This document shows positions 56,932 through 64,000 of a stretch of 64,000 nucleotides of DNA, in pieces. The DNA comes from Aureimonas sp. SK2. Lineage in GTDB: Bacteria > Pseudomonadota > Alphaproteobacteria > Rhizobiales > Rhizobiaceae. The first letter of the stretch is position 1. Every line of letters starts with the position of its first letter. Location: positions 1-64,000 of the forward strand of contig NZ_JAPZDS010000008.1 of assembly GCF_029813115.1 (NCBI RefSeq). The letters run 5' to 3'. Under the pieces are notes generated by a model that saw only the letters and a program-made list of their open reading frames with translations, ran no database searches and was not told the DNA's origin. The translations under genes were made by a program, and so were the position numbers.

Positions 56932-58242
56932 TCAGGCGATGCGCTTGATCGAGAGGCTCGCGAGGTAGGCGTCCGGGTCGGCCGGATCGAAGCTCTTGCC
57001 GTCGAAGAAGGTCTCGACGCCGCGCGAGGTGCCGGCCGGAATGTCTCCTTCCGCGACGCCGAAGTCCTTGGCTGCCGCGCGCCAGATGTCCTCGCGGTTG
57101 ACGGCCGAGATGAGCGCCGCCTTGTCGATGTCGGGCGCCAGGTAGCCCCAGCGCTGGTCCTCGGTCAGGAACCAGAGGTCGTGGCTCTGGAACGGGTAGG
57201 AGGCGTGATCGCGCCAGAACTTCATCACGTGCGGCGAGTTCTCGACCACCGGCTTTCCGTTGCCGTAGTCGTAGGTGCCCTTCAGGCGGTCCACGATGTC
57301 GCCCGGCGCCACGTTGAACCACGCGCGCTTGCCGACGATGGAGGCGAGTTCCTCCTTGTTCTCCATGGCGTCGCACCACTGCTGCGCTTCCAGCACCGCC
57401 ATGGTCAGCGCCTTCGCGGCATTGGGGTTGGCGGCGACCCAGTCGGCGCGCATGGCGAAGCTCTTCTCGGGGTGCTTGGCCCAGAGCTCGCCCGTCGTGA
57501 TGGCGCTGTAGCCGACGTCCTGGTTGACCATCTGCTCGTGCCAGGGCTCGCCCACGCAGAAGGCGTCCATGGTGTTGACCTTGAGGTTCGCCACCATCTG
57601 CGGCGGCGGCACGACGATGGTCTCGACGTCGGAATTCGGGTCGATGCCGGCGGCGGCCAGCCAGTAGCGCATCCAGAGATCGTGCGTGCCGCCGGGGAAG
57701 GTGACGGCGACCTTGGACAGGGTGCCGGCCGCCTTCTTGGCCGCGAACGCCTCCTTCAGCACGCCCGCGTCGAGCCCGACATTCTGCGCTCGCAGGCCGG
57801 TCGCCACCGAGATGCCCTGGCCGTCGAGGTTGAGGCGGGCGAGGATCTGCATGGGGACGGGCGTCCCTTGCGTAATCGTGCCGGCGCTCATGAGGTAGGG
57901 CATGGGGGTGAGGATATGCGCGCCGTCGATGCCCGAACCGGCCGAGCCGAGCACGAGATTGTCGCGCGTCGTGCCCCAGGACGACTGCTTGACGACCTCG
58001 ACGTCGGGCATCCCGTGCTTGGCGAAGAGGCCCTTTTCCTTGGCGACGATCAGCGGCGAGGCGTCGGTCAGGGCGATGAAGCCGAGGATCGCCTTGGTGG
58101 TTTCGGGACCCGCGCCCTGCGCGAAGGCGCCGCCCGGAAAGCTCGCCCCGATCGCCGAGAACAGGGCGGCGGTGCCGGCCGTCGCGGCCGTGCCGAGCAG
58201 AAAGCGGCGGCGGTTCAGGGCGGACACGTCGAAGTCGGTCAT
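56932..58242 (-). CDS. nrtA: Nitrate ABC transporter substrate-binding protein (NrtA/CmpA type)
   Basis: A 436-residue periplasmic binding protein with a twin-arginine signal (NRRRFLLGTAATAGTAALFS). Family elements include LGFIALTDASPLIVAKEKGL, PHVMKFWRDHASYPFQSHDL and YWLAAAGIDPNSDVETIVVP. It binds nitrate/nitrite for uptake with NrtB and NrtD. It is the first transporter gene after a 408-base leader and is distinct from, but homologous to, the cytoplasmic sensor NasS further upstream. Confidence 0.92.
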   Translation of the reverse strand: MTDFDVSALNRRRFLLGTAATAGTAALFSAIGASFPGGAFAQGAGPETTKAILGFIALTDASPLIVAKEKGLFAKHGMPDVEVVKQSSWGTTRDNLVLGSAGSGIDGAHILTPMPYLMSAGTITQGTPVPMQILARLNLDGQGISVATGLRAQNVGLDAGVLKEAFAAKKAAGTLSKVAVTFPGGTHDLWMRYWLAAAGIDPNSDVETIVVPPPQMVANLKVNTMDAFCVGEPWHEQMVNQDVGYSAITTGELWAKHPEKSFAMRADWVAANPNAAKALTMAVLEAQQWCDAMENKEELASIVGKRAWFNVAPGDIVDRLKGTYDYGNGKPVVENSPHVMKFWRDHASYPFQSHDLWFLTEDQRWGYLAPDIDKAALISAVNREDIWRAAAKDFGVAEGDIPAGTSRGVETFFDGKSFDPADPDAYLASLSIKRIA

Positions 58243-58650
58243 GGCGATCCTCGGGCGGCAGGGAAGGGCGGAGCGGGGAAATGTCGAAGCTCAAACGACA
58301 TCGACGCCGCGAACCCGGTGCGCCCATCGCGCCTCGTCCGGCTGGCGATGGATGGCAGGGGGTGCGCGACGTCGATGTCGTCGAGGCTCGGGAGAAGCTC
58401 TCGGCCCTGTCGTCCTTGACGGGCCGTATCCTTATCCAACCCCAGACGCGTCCTTTTGCAAAGCACAAATGTACGCCATTGAGGCACGCCTAAAATTTCG
58501 GCAGAACCGTTTCAATCTGCTGCCGTCCAGCCGTTTCGGAGGGATGTGCGGGGCCGCGCGATCCGTGATCACGACGCGCAAATGTTGGGCAGGTTCGACA
58601 CGCCCGCGTGGAGAGCTTCCCGACGGCCCGTCGCCGAGGCTCCCGCCGGC
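58243..58650 (-). promoter_or_regulatory. Long nrtA leader: promoter and NasT-type antitermination region
   Basis: No gene is supported in these 408 bases. Transcription is toward nrtA on the minus strand. The part around 58440-58500 is A/T-richer and is the probable promoter area, but no sigma-54 site with correct spacing is found. The leader contains a strong hexaloop hairpin at 58402-58426 (separate entry). Just before nrtA another stem, ATGTCG...CGACAT followed by three T (about 58276-58301), may act as a weak terminator. The layout fits leaders controlled by NasT antitermination. Confidence 0.55.
58402..58426 (-). ncRNA. ANTAR-type hexaloop hairpin (candidate NasT target)
   Basis: On the minus strand CGGCCC-GTC pairs with GAC-A-GGGCCG (one bulged A), giving nine base pairs, with loop AAGGAC. 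The loop has six bases with A at position 1 and G at position 4, the invariant features of ANTAR-recognised RNA hairpins. NasT, encoded just upstream, has an ANTAR domain. A second hexaloop hairpin, expected in a dual-hairpin target, could not be found with confidence. Confidence 0.6.
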
Positions 58651-59850
58651 TCAGTCAAGCCTCGTCGCGGGCGGCCTATCTGCCGCCATGCCGGAAAGGT
58701 GCGCCTCGATCCGATCGGGGTCGAAGTCCCGCCCGCCGCCCGGCGGCGCGGTCTCGATCCGGCTGTCGGGCAGGCCGTCGGCCCGGCCGGGCAGGGCGGC
58801 GCGGTAGATGTCTGGACGGAAGGCATGCGCCGCCCGGCGCGCGCCGTCCTCGTCGAAGGGGTGCTGGCCCCAGCGCGCCATCTGGGCATAGACCCAGAGC
58901 GCCTGCGAGCGGCGAGGCAGGTTGGCGCCGTCCGGCTGGAACTCGATGTAGGACGGGATGGTGCGGCGGGTGCCCCCGGCGTCCACCAGGAGGTCGCCGG
59001 CAAGGATCGGTTCGAGAAGGGCTGCCCGGACGCCGACATGCGCGGGCTCGGCGAGGATCGTGGCGAGCTCGCCCCGGTTGGCGGGATCGGCGCACCAGCG
59101 CGCCGAAGCGTCGAGCGCCGCCAGAAGCCGGTCGGCCGTGTCGCGGTTCTCGCTCCACCAGTCGGGGCGCAGGCCCAGCACCTTTTCCGGCGAGCCCGGC
59201 CAGATGTCGGCCTTCACCGCGACGATGCGCCCGATGCCCTCCTCGACCGCCATGACGTTCCAGGGCGCGTTGACGCAGAACCCGTCGATCAGACGCGCGC
59301 GCAGGGCATCCGCCGTCATCGGCGGCGGCACGACGGTGAGCGTCACGTCGCGGTCCGGGTCGATCCCGGCCGCGTCCATCCAGAGACGGAACTCGTAGTT
59401 GTGGGAGGAGAAGGGATAGGTGACGCCGAAGACGAGCGGCGGCTCGCCGGCCGCGCGGCGGCGTGCCACTTCGCGCGCCAGAGCCTGGCCATGGGCGGCG
59501 GCCGTGTCGGGATAGGCATCCGCGCCCATCGCCTCGCGCATGCGCGCCATCAGCGCCACCGACAGCGTGATCGCGTTGCCGCCCTGGCCGAGCGTGAAGG
59601 GCACGATGACGGGGTGCGGGTTGGAGCCGAGGCCGAGCTCGCCCGCCACCGCCATCGGCCCCAGCATGTGCGCGACGTCGAACTGCCGGAAGGCGAGCCG
59701 GTCGCGGATATTGGACCAGGAGACGTCCCGCGTGAGGTGGAGGCGGAAGCCCTCGCGCCGGTCGAGACCGAGCGCGGAAGCCGCCAGGAGGACGGCCGCG
59801 TCCAGAAGCGGGATGAAGCCGGCACGGACGATGCGTTCGGGGGCGGCCAT
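58651..59850 (-). CDS. nasS: Nitrate sensor protein NasS
   Basis: A 399-residue NrtA-like protein without signal peptide, so cytoplasmic. Starts with RIVRAGFIPLLDAAVLLAAS and contains VSWSNIRDRLAFRQFDVAHM and FGVTYPFSSHNYEFRLWMDA. In known NasS-NasT systems NasS holds NasT inactive and releases it when nitrate or nitrite binds. It ends at the long leader and follows nasT by two bases. The ATG at 59850 is preferred; upstream in-frame sequence lies within nasT. Confidence 0.88.
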   Translation of the reverse strand: MAAPERIVRAGFIPLLDAAVLLAASALGLDRREGFRLHLTRDVSWSNIRDRLAFRQFDVAHMLGPMAVAGELGLGSNPHPVIVPFTLGQGGNAITLSVALMARMREAMGADAYPDTAAAHGQALAREVARRRAAGEPPLVFGVTYPFSSHNYEFRLWMDAAGIDPDRDVTLTVVPPPMTADALRARLIDGFCVNAPWNVMAVEEGIGRIVAVKADIWPGSPEKVLGLRPDWWSENRDTADRLLAALDASARWCADPANRGELATILAEPAHVGVRAALLEPILAGDLLVDAGGTRRTIPSYIEFQPDGANLPRRSQALWVYAQMARWGQHPFDEDGARRAAHAFRPDIYRAALPGRADGLPDSRIETAPPGGGRDFDPDRIEAHLSGMAADRPPATRLD

Positions 59851-59852
59851 GC

Positions 59853-60452
59853 TCAGCCCTCCCCGCCGAGAAGGCTGGCCGCGGTGACCAGCGAGCGGGC
59901 GATGTCGACGAGCTTCTTCTTCTCGTTCATGGCGGTCTGGCGCATCAGGCGGTAGGCCTCCTCTTCCGACAGGCCCCGCATCCGCATGAGCAGCCCCTTG
60001 GCCCGCTCCACGACCTTGCGGTCGGCGAGTTCCGAGCGCGCCTCCATCAGCTCCCGCTCCAGCCGCGAATAGGCCTCGAAGCGCAGGACGGCGGTGTCGA
60101 GGATCGGCTTCACCCGTTCCTTCTTGAGGCCGTCCACCACATAGGCCGAGACCCCGGCGGCGATCGCCGCTTCCATCGAATCGGCGTCGGAGCGGTCCAC
60201 GAACATGGCGATCGGCCGGCGCACCGAACGCGAAACCTGGAAGAAGGCCTCGAGCCGGTCGCGGTTCGGGTTTTCGAGATCGACCACGATCACGTCGGGC
60301 CGGAAGGCCTCGATCTCGCGCACGAGCCCTTGCGCATCGGCGACGATATGGACGCGCGCATGGCCCGCCTCGCGCAGGCCTTCCTCGATGATCGCGGCCC
60401 GCGCCCGGTTCTCGTCGACGATCAGGACGGCAAGGGCGGGGCGGGGTTCCAT
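59853..60452 (-). CDS. nasT: Nitrate-responsive antiterminator NasT
   Basis: A 199-residue response-regulator-like protein: N-terminal receiver-type fold (LIVDENRARAAIIEEGLRE, VIVVDLENPNRDRLEAFF) and a C-terminal ANTAR RNA-binding domain (VVERAKGLLMRMRGLSEEEA, YRLMRQTAMNEKKKLVDIA). It binds leader hairpins and prevents premature termination of nitrate-assimilation transcripts when released from NasS. The start lacks a strong ribosome site and a hairpin lies 23 bases upstream. Confidence 0.9.
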   Translation of the reverse strand: MEPRPALAVLIVDENRARAAIIEEGLREAGHARVHIVADAQGLVREIEAFRPDVIVVDLENPNRDRLEAFFQVSRSVRRPIAMFVDRSDADSMEAAIAAGVSAYVVDGLKKERVKPILDTAVLRFEAYSRLERELMEARSELADRKVVERAKGLLMRMRGLSEEEAYRLMRQTAMNEKKKLVDIARSLVTAASLLGGEG

Positions 60453-60474
60453 GGGCCGAGAGTGGCAAAGGGAG

Positions 60475-60505
60475 GAGGGCGGCGCAATATCCCGCGCGCC
60501 GCCTC
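60475..60505. repeat. Hairpin in the nasT leader
   Basis: GAGGGCGGCGC (60475-60485) pairs with GCGCCGCCTC (60496-60505), ten base pairs with one bulged G, around a ten-base loop. It sits between the glcG-like gene and nasT. No T-run follows on the minus strand, so it is not a standard terminator; it might affect nasT expression. Confidence 0.5.
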
Positions 60506-60523
60506 TTGTGCAATGCGAGAAGT

Positions 60524-60952
60524 TCAGCCGCCGTCGGCGGTAAGCTCGACGGACTGGATCCCGGCGACGGCCGCCGCCTCGTCGTTGTCCGACGTATCGC
60601 CGGTGATGCCGACGGCGCCCACGACCTTGCCCCCGTCGCGGATCAGGACGCCGCCCGGAACCGGCACGAGCGAGCCGTTCGTCAAGGTGTTCATCGCTCC
60701 GATGAAATAGGCCTGCTCCTCGGCGCGCTTCCAGAGGGCCCGCGAGCCCATGCCCATCTGCACCGCGCCGTTCGCCTTGCCGATGGCGATCGCGGGGCGC
60801 AGCGGCGAGGCGCCGTCCTCGCGCTCCAGCACCAGGAGGTCGCCGCCTGCGTCCAGGACGGCGACGGTGAGCGGCTTCAGGCCGAGCTCGCGCCCCTTGG
60901 CGCGGGCGGCCTCGACGATGCGGCGGGCGGTGTCGAGCGACAGGGCGGTCAT
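60524..60952 (-). CDS. GlcG/HbpS family heme-binding-like protein
   Basis: A 142-residue protein of the GlcG/HbpS (DUF336) family. Key elements are LTVAVLDAGGDLLVLEREDG, SRALWKRAEEQAYFIGAMN and VPGGVLIRDGGKVVGAVGIT followed by GDTSDNDE. HbpS binds heme in Streptomyces, while GlcG's role is unclear. The ATG at 60952 follows GAGGAG; a longer frame to 61042 includes a palindromic repeat and is rejected. It is 71 bases upstream of nasT and could share its transcript. Confidence 0.85.
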   Translation of the reverse strand: MTALSLDTARRIVEAARAKGRELGLKPLTVAVLDAGGDLLVLEREDGASPLRPAIAIGKANGAVQMGMGSRALWKRAEEQAYFIGAMNTLTNGSLVPVPGGVLIRDGGKVVGAVGITGDTSDNDEAAAVAGIQSVELTADGG

Positions 60953-60988
60953 GGGCGGGGCTCCTCGTGTTGGGATGCCCTCCCTACA

Positions 60989-61090
60989 GCATCGGCCCGA
61001 AAATCGGTATCGATTTTCGGGAAGCCTGATGCGTAGAATCAATAAGATAGAGCGTCCTTTGTGCGTCCGAACGGACGCACGGCGCTCTAG
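60989..61090. repeat. Mosaic palindromic intergenic element (RIME-like)
   Basis: Two hairpins in tandem. First, CCCGAAAATCG (60996-61006) pairs with CGATTTTCGGG (61011-61021) around GTAT, extended by GCATC (60989-60993) with GATGC (61028-61032). Second, GTGCGTCC (61061-61068) pairs with GGACGCAC (61073-61080), flanked by AGAGCG (61049-61054) and CGCTCT (61083-61088). The sequence style matches the repeated intergenic mosaic elements known from rhizobia. Only one copy is seen in this window. Confidence 0.75.
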
Positions 61091-61118
61091 CGCGGCGCCC
61101 CGCCCCGAGGCAAACCGA

Positions 61119-62378
61119 TCACGCGAAGCGGCGGGCGGCGTCGAGCCCGAGGCCGAGGCCGACCGAGCCGAAGGCGTCGGACAGGGCGACGCGCGCTTCC
61201 GGGAACCGGGCGGTCGCGGCCTTGGCCACGGCCGGCACCTGCGCGCCGCCGCCGGTCAGGATCACGGTCTGGACGGCGTCCGGCCCGAGGCCGGCCAGCC
61301 GGAGCGCCGCCTCGATCGCGCCGTCGATCCGCTGCACCAGCTCGGCCGTCGCCGTCTCGAACTCGCCGCGGCTCACCGGAGCTTCCAGCGTCAGGCCCGA
61401 CTCGCGCAGGCTGATCGTCGTCGCCTCCTCCTGCGTGAGCTGGATCTTCGCCCTTTCCACCGCGCCGGCCAGCCGGTGCCCGGACCGGTGCGTCAGCATG
61501 TGCTCCATGCGCTTCAGCTTCTCCGGCTCGGCCGCTTCCTTGGCGAGCGCGCGGATGTCGGCAAGGACCTTCGGCGTATAGAGCGTGTTGATCCGGTGCC
61601 AGGTCGCGAAGTCGTTGAAGTACCAGACGGGCAGGGTCCGCTTGCCGTCGGCTGTGGCCGAGCCGAGGCCGAGCAGCGGCTGCATGCGCGCGATGTTGAG
61701 AAGGCGGTCGAAATCCGTGCCGCCGACATGGACGCCCGTCGTGCCGAGAATGTCGTCCGCGCGGTCGGGCCGGCGCGCCCGCTCCGGGCCGAGGCGCAGG
61801 ATCGAGAAGTCGGACGTGCCGCCGCCGATATCGACCACGAGCGCGACCTGTTCGGCGTTCATCCCACTCTCGAAGTAGAGCGCGGCCGCCACCGGCTCGT
61901 ACTGGAACTCGACATGGGCAAAGCCTTGCGCGCGGGCCGCCGAGGCGAGCTGGTCCTCGGCCTCCCGGTCGGCCGCGTCGCTCTCGTCCACGAAGCGGAC
62001 GGGGCGGCCGAGCACGATCCTGTCGGCCGGCTCGCCCGTCTCGCGCTCCAGCTTTTCGCGCAGGTGCCGCAGAAAGCGCCCGATCAGCGCCTCGAAGCTC
62101 ATGCGCTCGCGCCCGACCTGCGTCGTCTCCTTCATCAGCGACGAGCCGAGGATGCTTTTGAGCGCGCGCATGAAGCGACCTTCCGCCCCGTCGACATATT
62201 CGAACACGGCGCGCCGCCCGAAATAGGTCTGCCCGTCCTCCAGCGAGAAGAACAAGGCGGAAGGGATCGTCAGGTGCTCGCCTTCCACGGGCAGGAGCCG
62301 CGGCGCGCCGCCGGGCGCGCAGAGGGAGAGAGTCGAATTGGTCGTGCCGAAGTCGAGGCCGGCGAAACTGGCGGACAT
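61119..62378 (-). CDS. Hsp70 family protein, YegD-like
   Basis: A 419-residue protein with the actin-like ATPase domain of Hsp70 only: phosphate-1 loop LDFGTTNSTLSLC at the start, VVDIGGGTSDFSIL (phosphate-2) and the adenosine loop LTGGGAQVPAV. The substrate-binding domain of DnaK is absent, as in YegD. Function is not defined; chaperone-like or regulatory roles are proposed for the group. The ATG at 62378 is chosen; the frame continues upstream through the GT gene on another frame but has no family match. Confidence 0.88.
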   Translation of the reverse strand: MSASFAGLDFGTTNSTLSLCAPGGAPRLLPVEGEHLTIPSALFFSLEDGQTYFGRRAVFEYVDGAEGRFMRALKSILGSSLMKETTQVGRERMSFEALIGRFLRHLREKLERETGEPADRIVLGRPVRFVDESDAADREAEDQLASAARAQGFAHVEFQYEPVAAALYFESGMNAEQVALVVDIGGGTSDFSILRLGPERARRPDRADDILGTTGVHVGGTDFDRLLNIARMQPLLGLGSATADGKRTLPVWYFNDFATWHRINTLYTPKVLADIRALAKEAAEPEKLKRMEHMLTHRSGHRLAGAVERAKIQLTQEEATTISLRESGLTLEAPVSRGEFETATAELVQRIDGAIEAALRLAGLGPDAVQTVILTGGGAQVPAVAKAATARFPEARVALSDAFGSVGLGLGLDAARRFA

Positions 62379-62506
62379 GGAAGGGGGCTCGCGAAAAACG
62401 GCGTCGCCACCTCGCTCGAACGAGGCGCCGGGACGGGGGAGGGGGCGGGGCGGTCCCTCTAGCCCATCGACCGGTCGAAGGAAAGAGGGCGCGGTCCCGC
62501 GCCCCG

Positions 62507-63490
62507 TCAGTTCGCCTCGGGCTTGCGGTACTGCTCGCCGATCCGCCCGAACTCGCCCTGAAGGCGCCCGAGCGCGATCTGGAGCGGATAGAGGCCTATC
62601 AGCAGCGAGCGCTGCCGCAGCGTCTGGACGATGGCCCGGGGCGGGGCGGCCAGAAGCAGCGCCGCCGTCTTGGCGGCCGAACGCAGGCGCCCCTCGCGCC
62701 GCCGCTGGATCTCGCTCGACAGGGCGCCGTTGCGCAGGGACCGCGCGTGGATCCAGGACCATTCCTTGCGCCGGGCGGGCACCGTCTCGGCCACGGGCGC
62801 CTCCGCGCACCAGCCGAAGCGCGCCCCCTGAAGCGCGGCGCGCGAGAAGAAGTCCGAATCGCCCCCGCCGGTGAAGTTGAAGGCGGTGTCGAACATCGGA
62901 TCGCCCATGCGCTCGATAAGCGCGCGGGACAGGCAGAGATTGCCGGAGGAGTAGAGGATCTGCACGGTGCCCGTGGCCGCGTAGGGCGGCCGGAACACCG
63001 GGTGCCGCGCCAGCGCCTCGCCGCCGCCGCCCTCGAAGACCGGCACCTGCGGCCCCCCCACGACATCGACGCCGAGCCGCTCCAGCGTTCCCGCCATCCG
63101 TTCGACCCAGGCCGGGCCCGCCGCCTCGTCGTCGTCGATCACGAGGCAATGTCGCATGGCCGGGAACTCGGCCAAGGCCGTCGAGAAACCGGCATTGTAG
63201 GCCGAGCAGTTCCCCCGCTCGTGCGCGACCAGGATCAGGCCTGGGATCGCGCCATCCTCGAACAGCGCGCGGGCGGCATGGAGCCCCTCGCGCCCTTCGG
63301 CGTCGTTCTCCATCACGATCACGGCAAGACGCCGTCCGGTTTCCTGCGCCCGCAGGGAGGCGAGCGTGCGCAGGAGCCCTTCCGGCCGGCGGAAGGTGGG
63401 CAGGATCGCCAACGCGTCGAAGCCCTCCGGCGGGTGGGGCGAGCGGGCTTCGATAGTGACGCTAGGGGAGAAGGGGGCGGAAGCGGACAT
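62507..63490 (-). CDS. Glycosyltransferase family 2
   Basis: A 327-residue GT-A glycosyltransferase. The N-terminal strand ALAILPTFRRPEGLLRTLAS is typical of family 2, the DxD-like metal motif is HCLVIDDDEAAGP (DDDE), and NFTGGGDSDFFSRA is the acceptor-site region. It probably adds a sugar to a surface glycan. It is divergent from another glycosyltransferase starting at 63617, with 126 bases between; together they may form the start of a polysaccharide region beyond the window. Confidence 0.87.
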   Translation of the reverse strand: MSASAPFSPSVTIEARSPHPPEGFDALAILPTFRRPEGLLRTLASLRAQETGRRLAVIVMENDAEGREGLHAARALFEDGAIPGLILVAHERGNCSAYNAGFSTALAEFPAMRHCLVIDDDEAAGPAWVERMAGTLERLGVDVVGGPQVPVFEGGGGEALARHPVFRPPYAATGTVQILYSSGNLCLSRALIERMGDPMFDTAFNFTGGGDSDFFSRAALQGARFGWCAEAPVAETVPARRKEWSWIHARSLRNGALSSEIQRRREGRLRSAAKTAALLLAAPPRAIVQTLRQRSLLIGLYPLQIALGRLQGEFGRIGEQYRKPEAN

Positions 63491-63616
63491 GACATGTCTC
63501 TAACGCCGGAGTGTTGAAGATCCGGCGAACGCCACACGGGAAACTTGCGGCTTTGACGAAATCGCAAGGGGCGGGATGCGAGGGTGGGGATTGAACAGGA
63601 CAGAGCCGAACCGCCG

Positions 63617-64000
63617 ATGCATATCCTTTTCGTGACATCGCTTCTGCCCGAGCGGGAACCGGCGACCGGATTCGAGATCGCCAACCGCGCGATCGTCTCG
63701 GCCTACCGGGCGGCGGGCGCGGCGGTGACGGTGGCGGGCTTTCGTCGGCCCGGCGCAGACCGGCCGGCCGAGCCGCACGTGGATCTCGGCGAACTCGCCA
63801 TCGAGAACGCCGGTGCCGGTGCCGTCCGCAAGATCGGATGGGTCCTGGCGGCGTTGCGCTCCGGCCTGCCGGTCGGGGCGGGCAAGCTCCGGGTGATGCC
63901 AGAACGCGACCTTCTCCACCGGCTGGCCGCCGCCGGCCCGTTCGACGCCGTGGTCCTCTCGGCCGCCCAGCTTCCGGTCGCCTTTCCCGGCCTCCTTCAG
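63617..64000 (+). CDS. Glycosyltransferase, GT-B N-terminal part (partial at window end)
   Basis: An open frame of 128 codons without stop runs off the window end. The start MHILFVTSLLPEREPATGFE followed by IANRAIVSAYRAAGAAVTVA is characteristic of the N-terminal Rossmann domain of a GT-B (family 4-like) glycosyltransferase. Codon use fits a real gene. The donor-binding C-terminal domain lies outside the window, so the sugar specificity cannot be judged. Confidence 0.7.
   Translation, partial: MHILFVTSLLPEREPATGFEIANRAIVSAYRAAGAAVTVAGFRRPGADRPAEPHVDLGELAIENAGAGAVRKIGWVLAALRSGLPVGAGKLRVMPERDLLHRLAAAGPFDAVVLSAAQLPVAFPGLLQ

Noticed and set aside
58427-58500. Sigma-54 promoter before nrtA
   Set aside because: TTTGCA is present but no GG dinucleotide lies at the required ten-base spacing upstream of the GC.

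Overview
The window is GC-rich chromosomal DNA from an alphaproteobacterium, most likely the order Hyphomicrobiales (Rhizobiales); an Aurantimonadaceae-like member would fit, but I cannot prove the family from sequence alone. The evidence is the gene order and content: tlpA/argH divergent pair followed by lptM-lysA-TIGR02302, cpdR, hisC-tyrA divergent from metX-metW, ftsEX-ydcF-plsC, PduO-type adenosyltransferase next to etfBA-hbd, and a mosaic palindromic repeat of the kind seen in rhizobial genomes. I see no insertion sequence, prophage, CRISPR array or rRNA. Most of the window is ordinary core chromosome.

Layout. 1-253: C-rich edge and gene-free lead-in. 254-2268: a CelD-like acetyltransferase and a PIG-L deacetylase, probably the end of a surface-polysaccharide locus. 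2285-2371: tRNA-Leu(CAA). 2486-7444: dsbB, HNH endonuclease, AlkA-type glycosylase, gluQ and two small-molecule transporters. 7518-11377: HIG1 protein, cobalamin adenosyltransferase, etfB-etfA-hbd and a PhnA-like protein. 11381-17878: tlpA divergent from argH, then lptM, lysA and a large TIGR02302 membrane protein. 18003-25345: tam, cpdR, an acyltransferase, hpt, and the ftsE-ftsX-ydcF-plsC envelope cluster. 25403-30464: DUF2125 protein and amino-acid biosynthesis (tyrA, hisC, metX, metW). 30489-39797: aldo/keto reductase, methyltransferase, gloB, a cupin, a chemoreceptor, a DMT exporter, a PhzF protein, trmD and several small proteins. 39805-43166: a CysC (APS kinase) fused to a degenerate CysN-like region, cysQ and an ExoY-type sugar transferase. 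43494-47647: LysR regulator, mmsA, an AEC transporter and a P-loop kinase. 47669-60952: a complete nitrate/nitrite assimilation locus on the minus strand. 61119-64000: an Hsp70-like protein and two glycosyltransferases, the last cut by the window edge.

How it works together. In transcription order the nitrogen block is glcG-like, nasT, nasS, a 408-base leader, nrtA, nrtB, nrtD, nirB, nirD, cynS, nasA, cysG. It covers uptake (Nrt ABC transporter), reduction of nitrate to nitrite (NasA) and nitrite to ammonium (NirBD), the siroheme cofactor for NirB (CysG), and detoxification or use of cyanate (CynS). NasS (nitrate sensor) and NasT (ANTAR-type RNA-binding antiterminator) would control it. The leader before nrtA holds a 9-bp hairpin whose six-base loop has A at position 1 and G at position 4, as expected of an ANTAR target.

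The most unusual gene is the CysN-CysC-like fusion at 39805-41466. It keeps an intact APS kinase domain and both CysN beta-barrel domains, but every GTPase motif of the CysN G domain is lost. It sits next to cysQ and exoY. Other points of note are a LiuR-like palindrome ahead of etfBA, two related one-helix mini-proteins flanking a monooxygenase-trmD pair, and a trmD separated from its usual ribosomal-protein neighbours.
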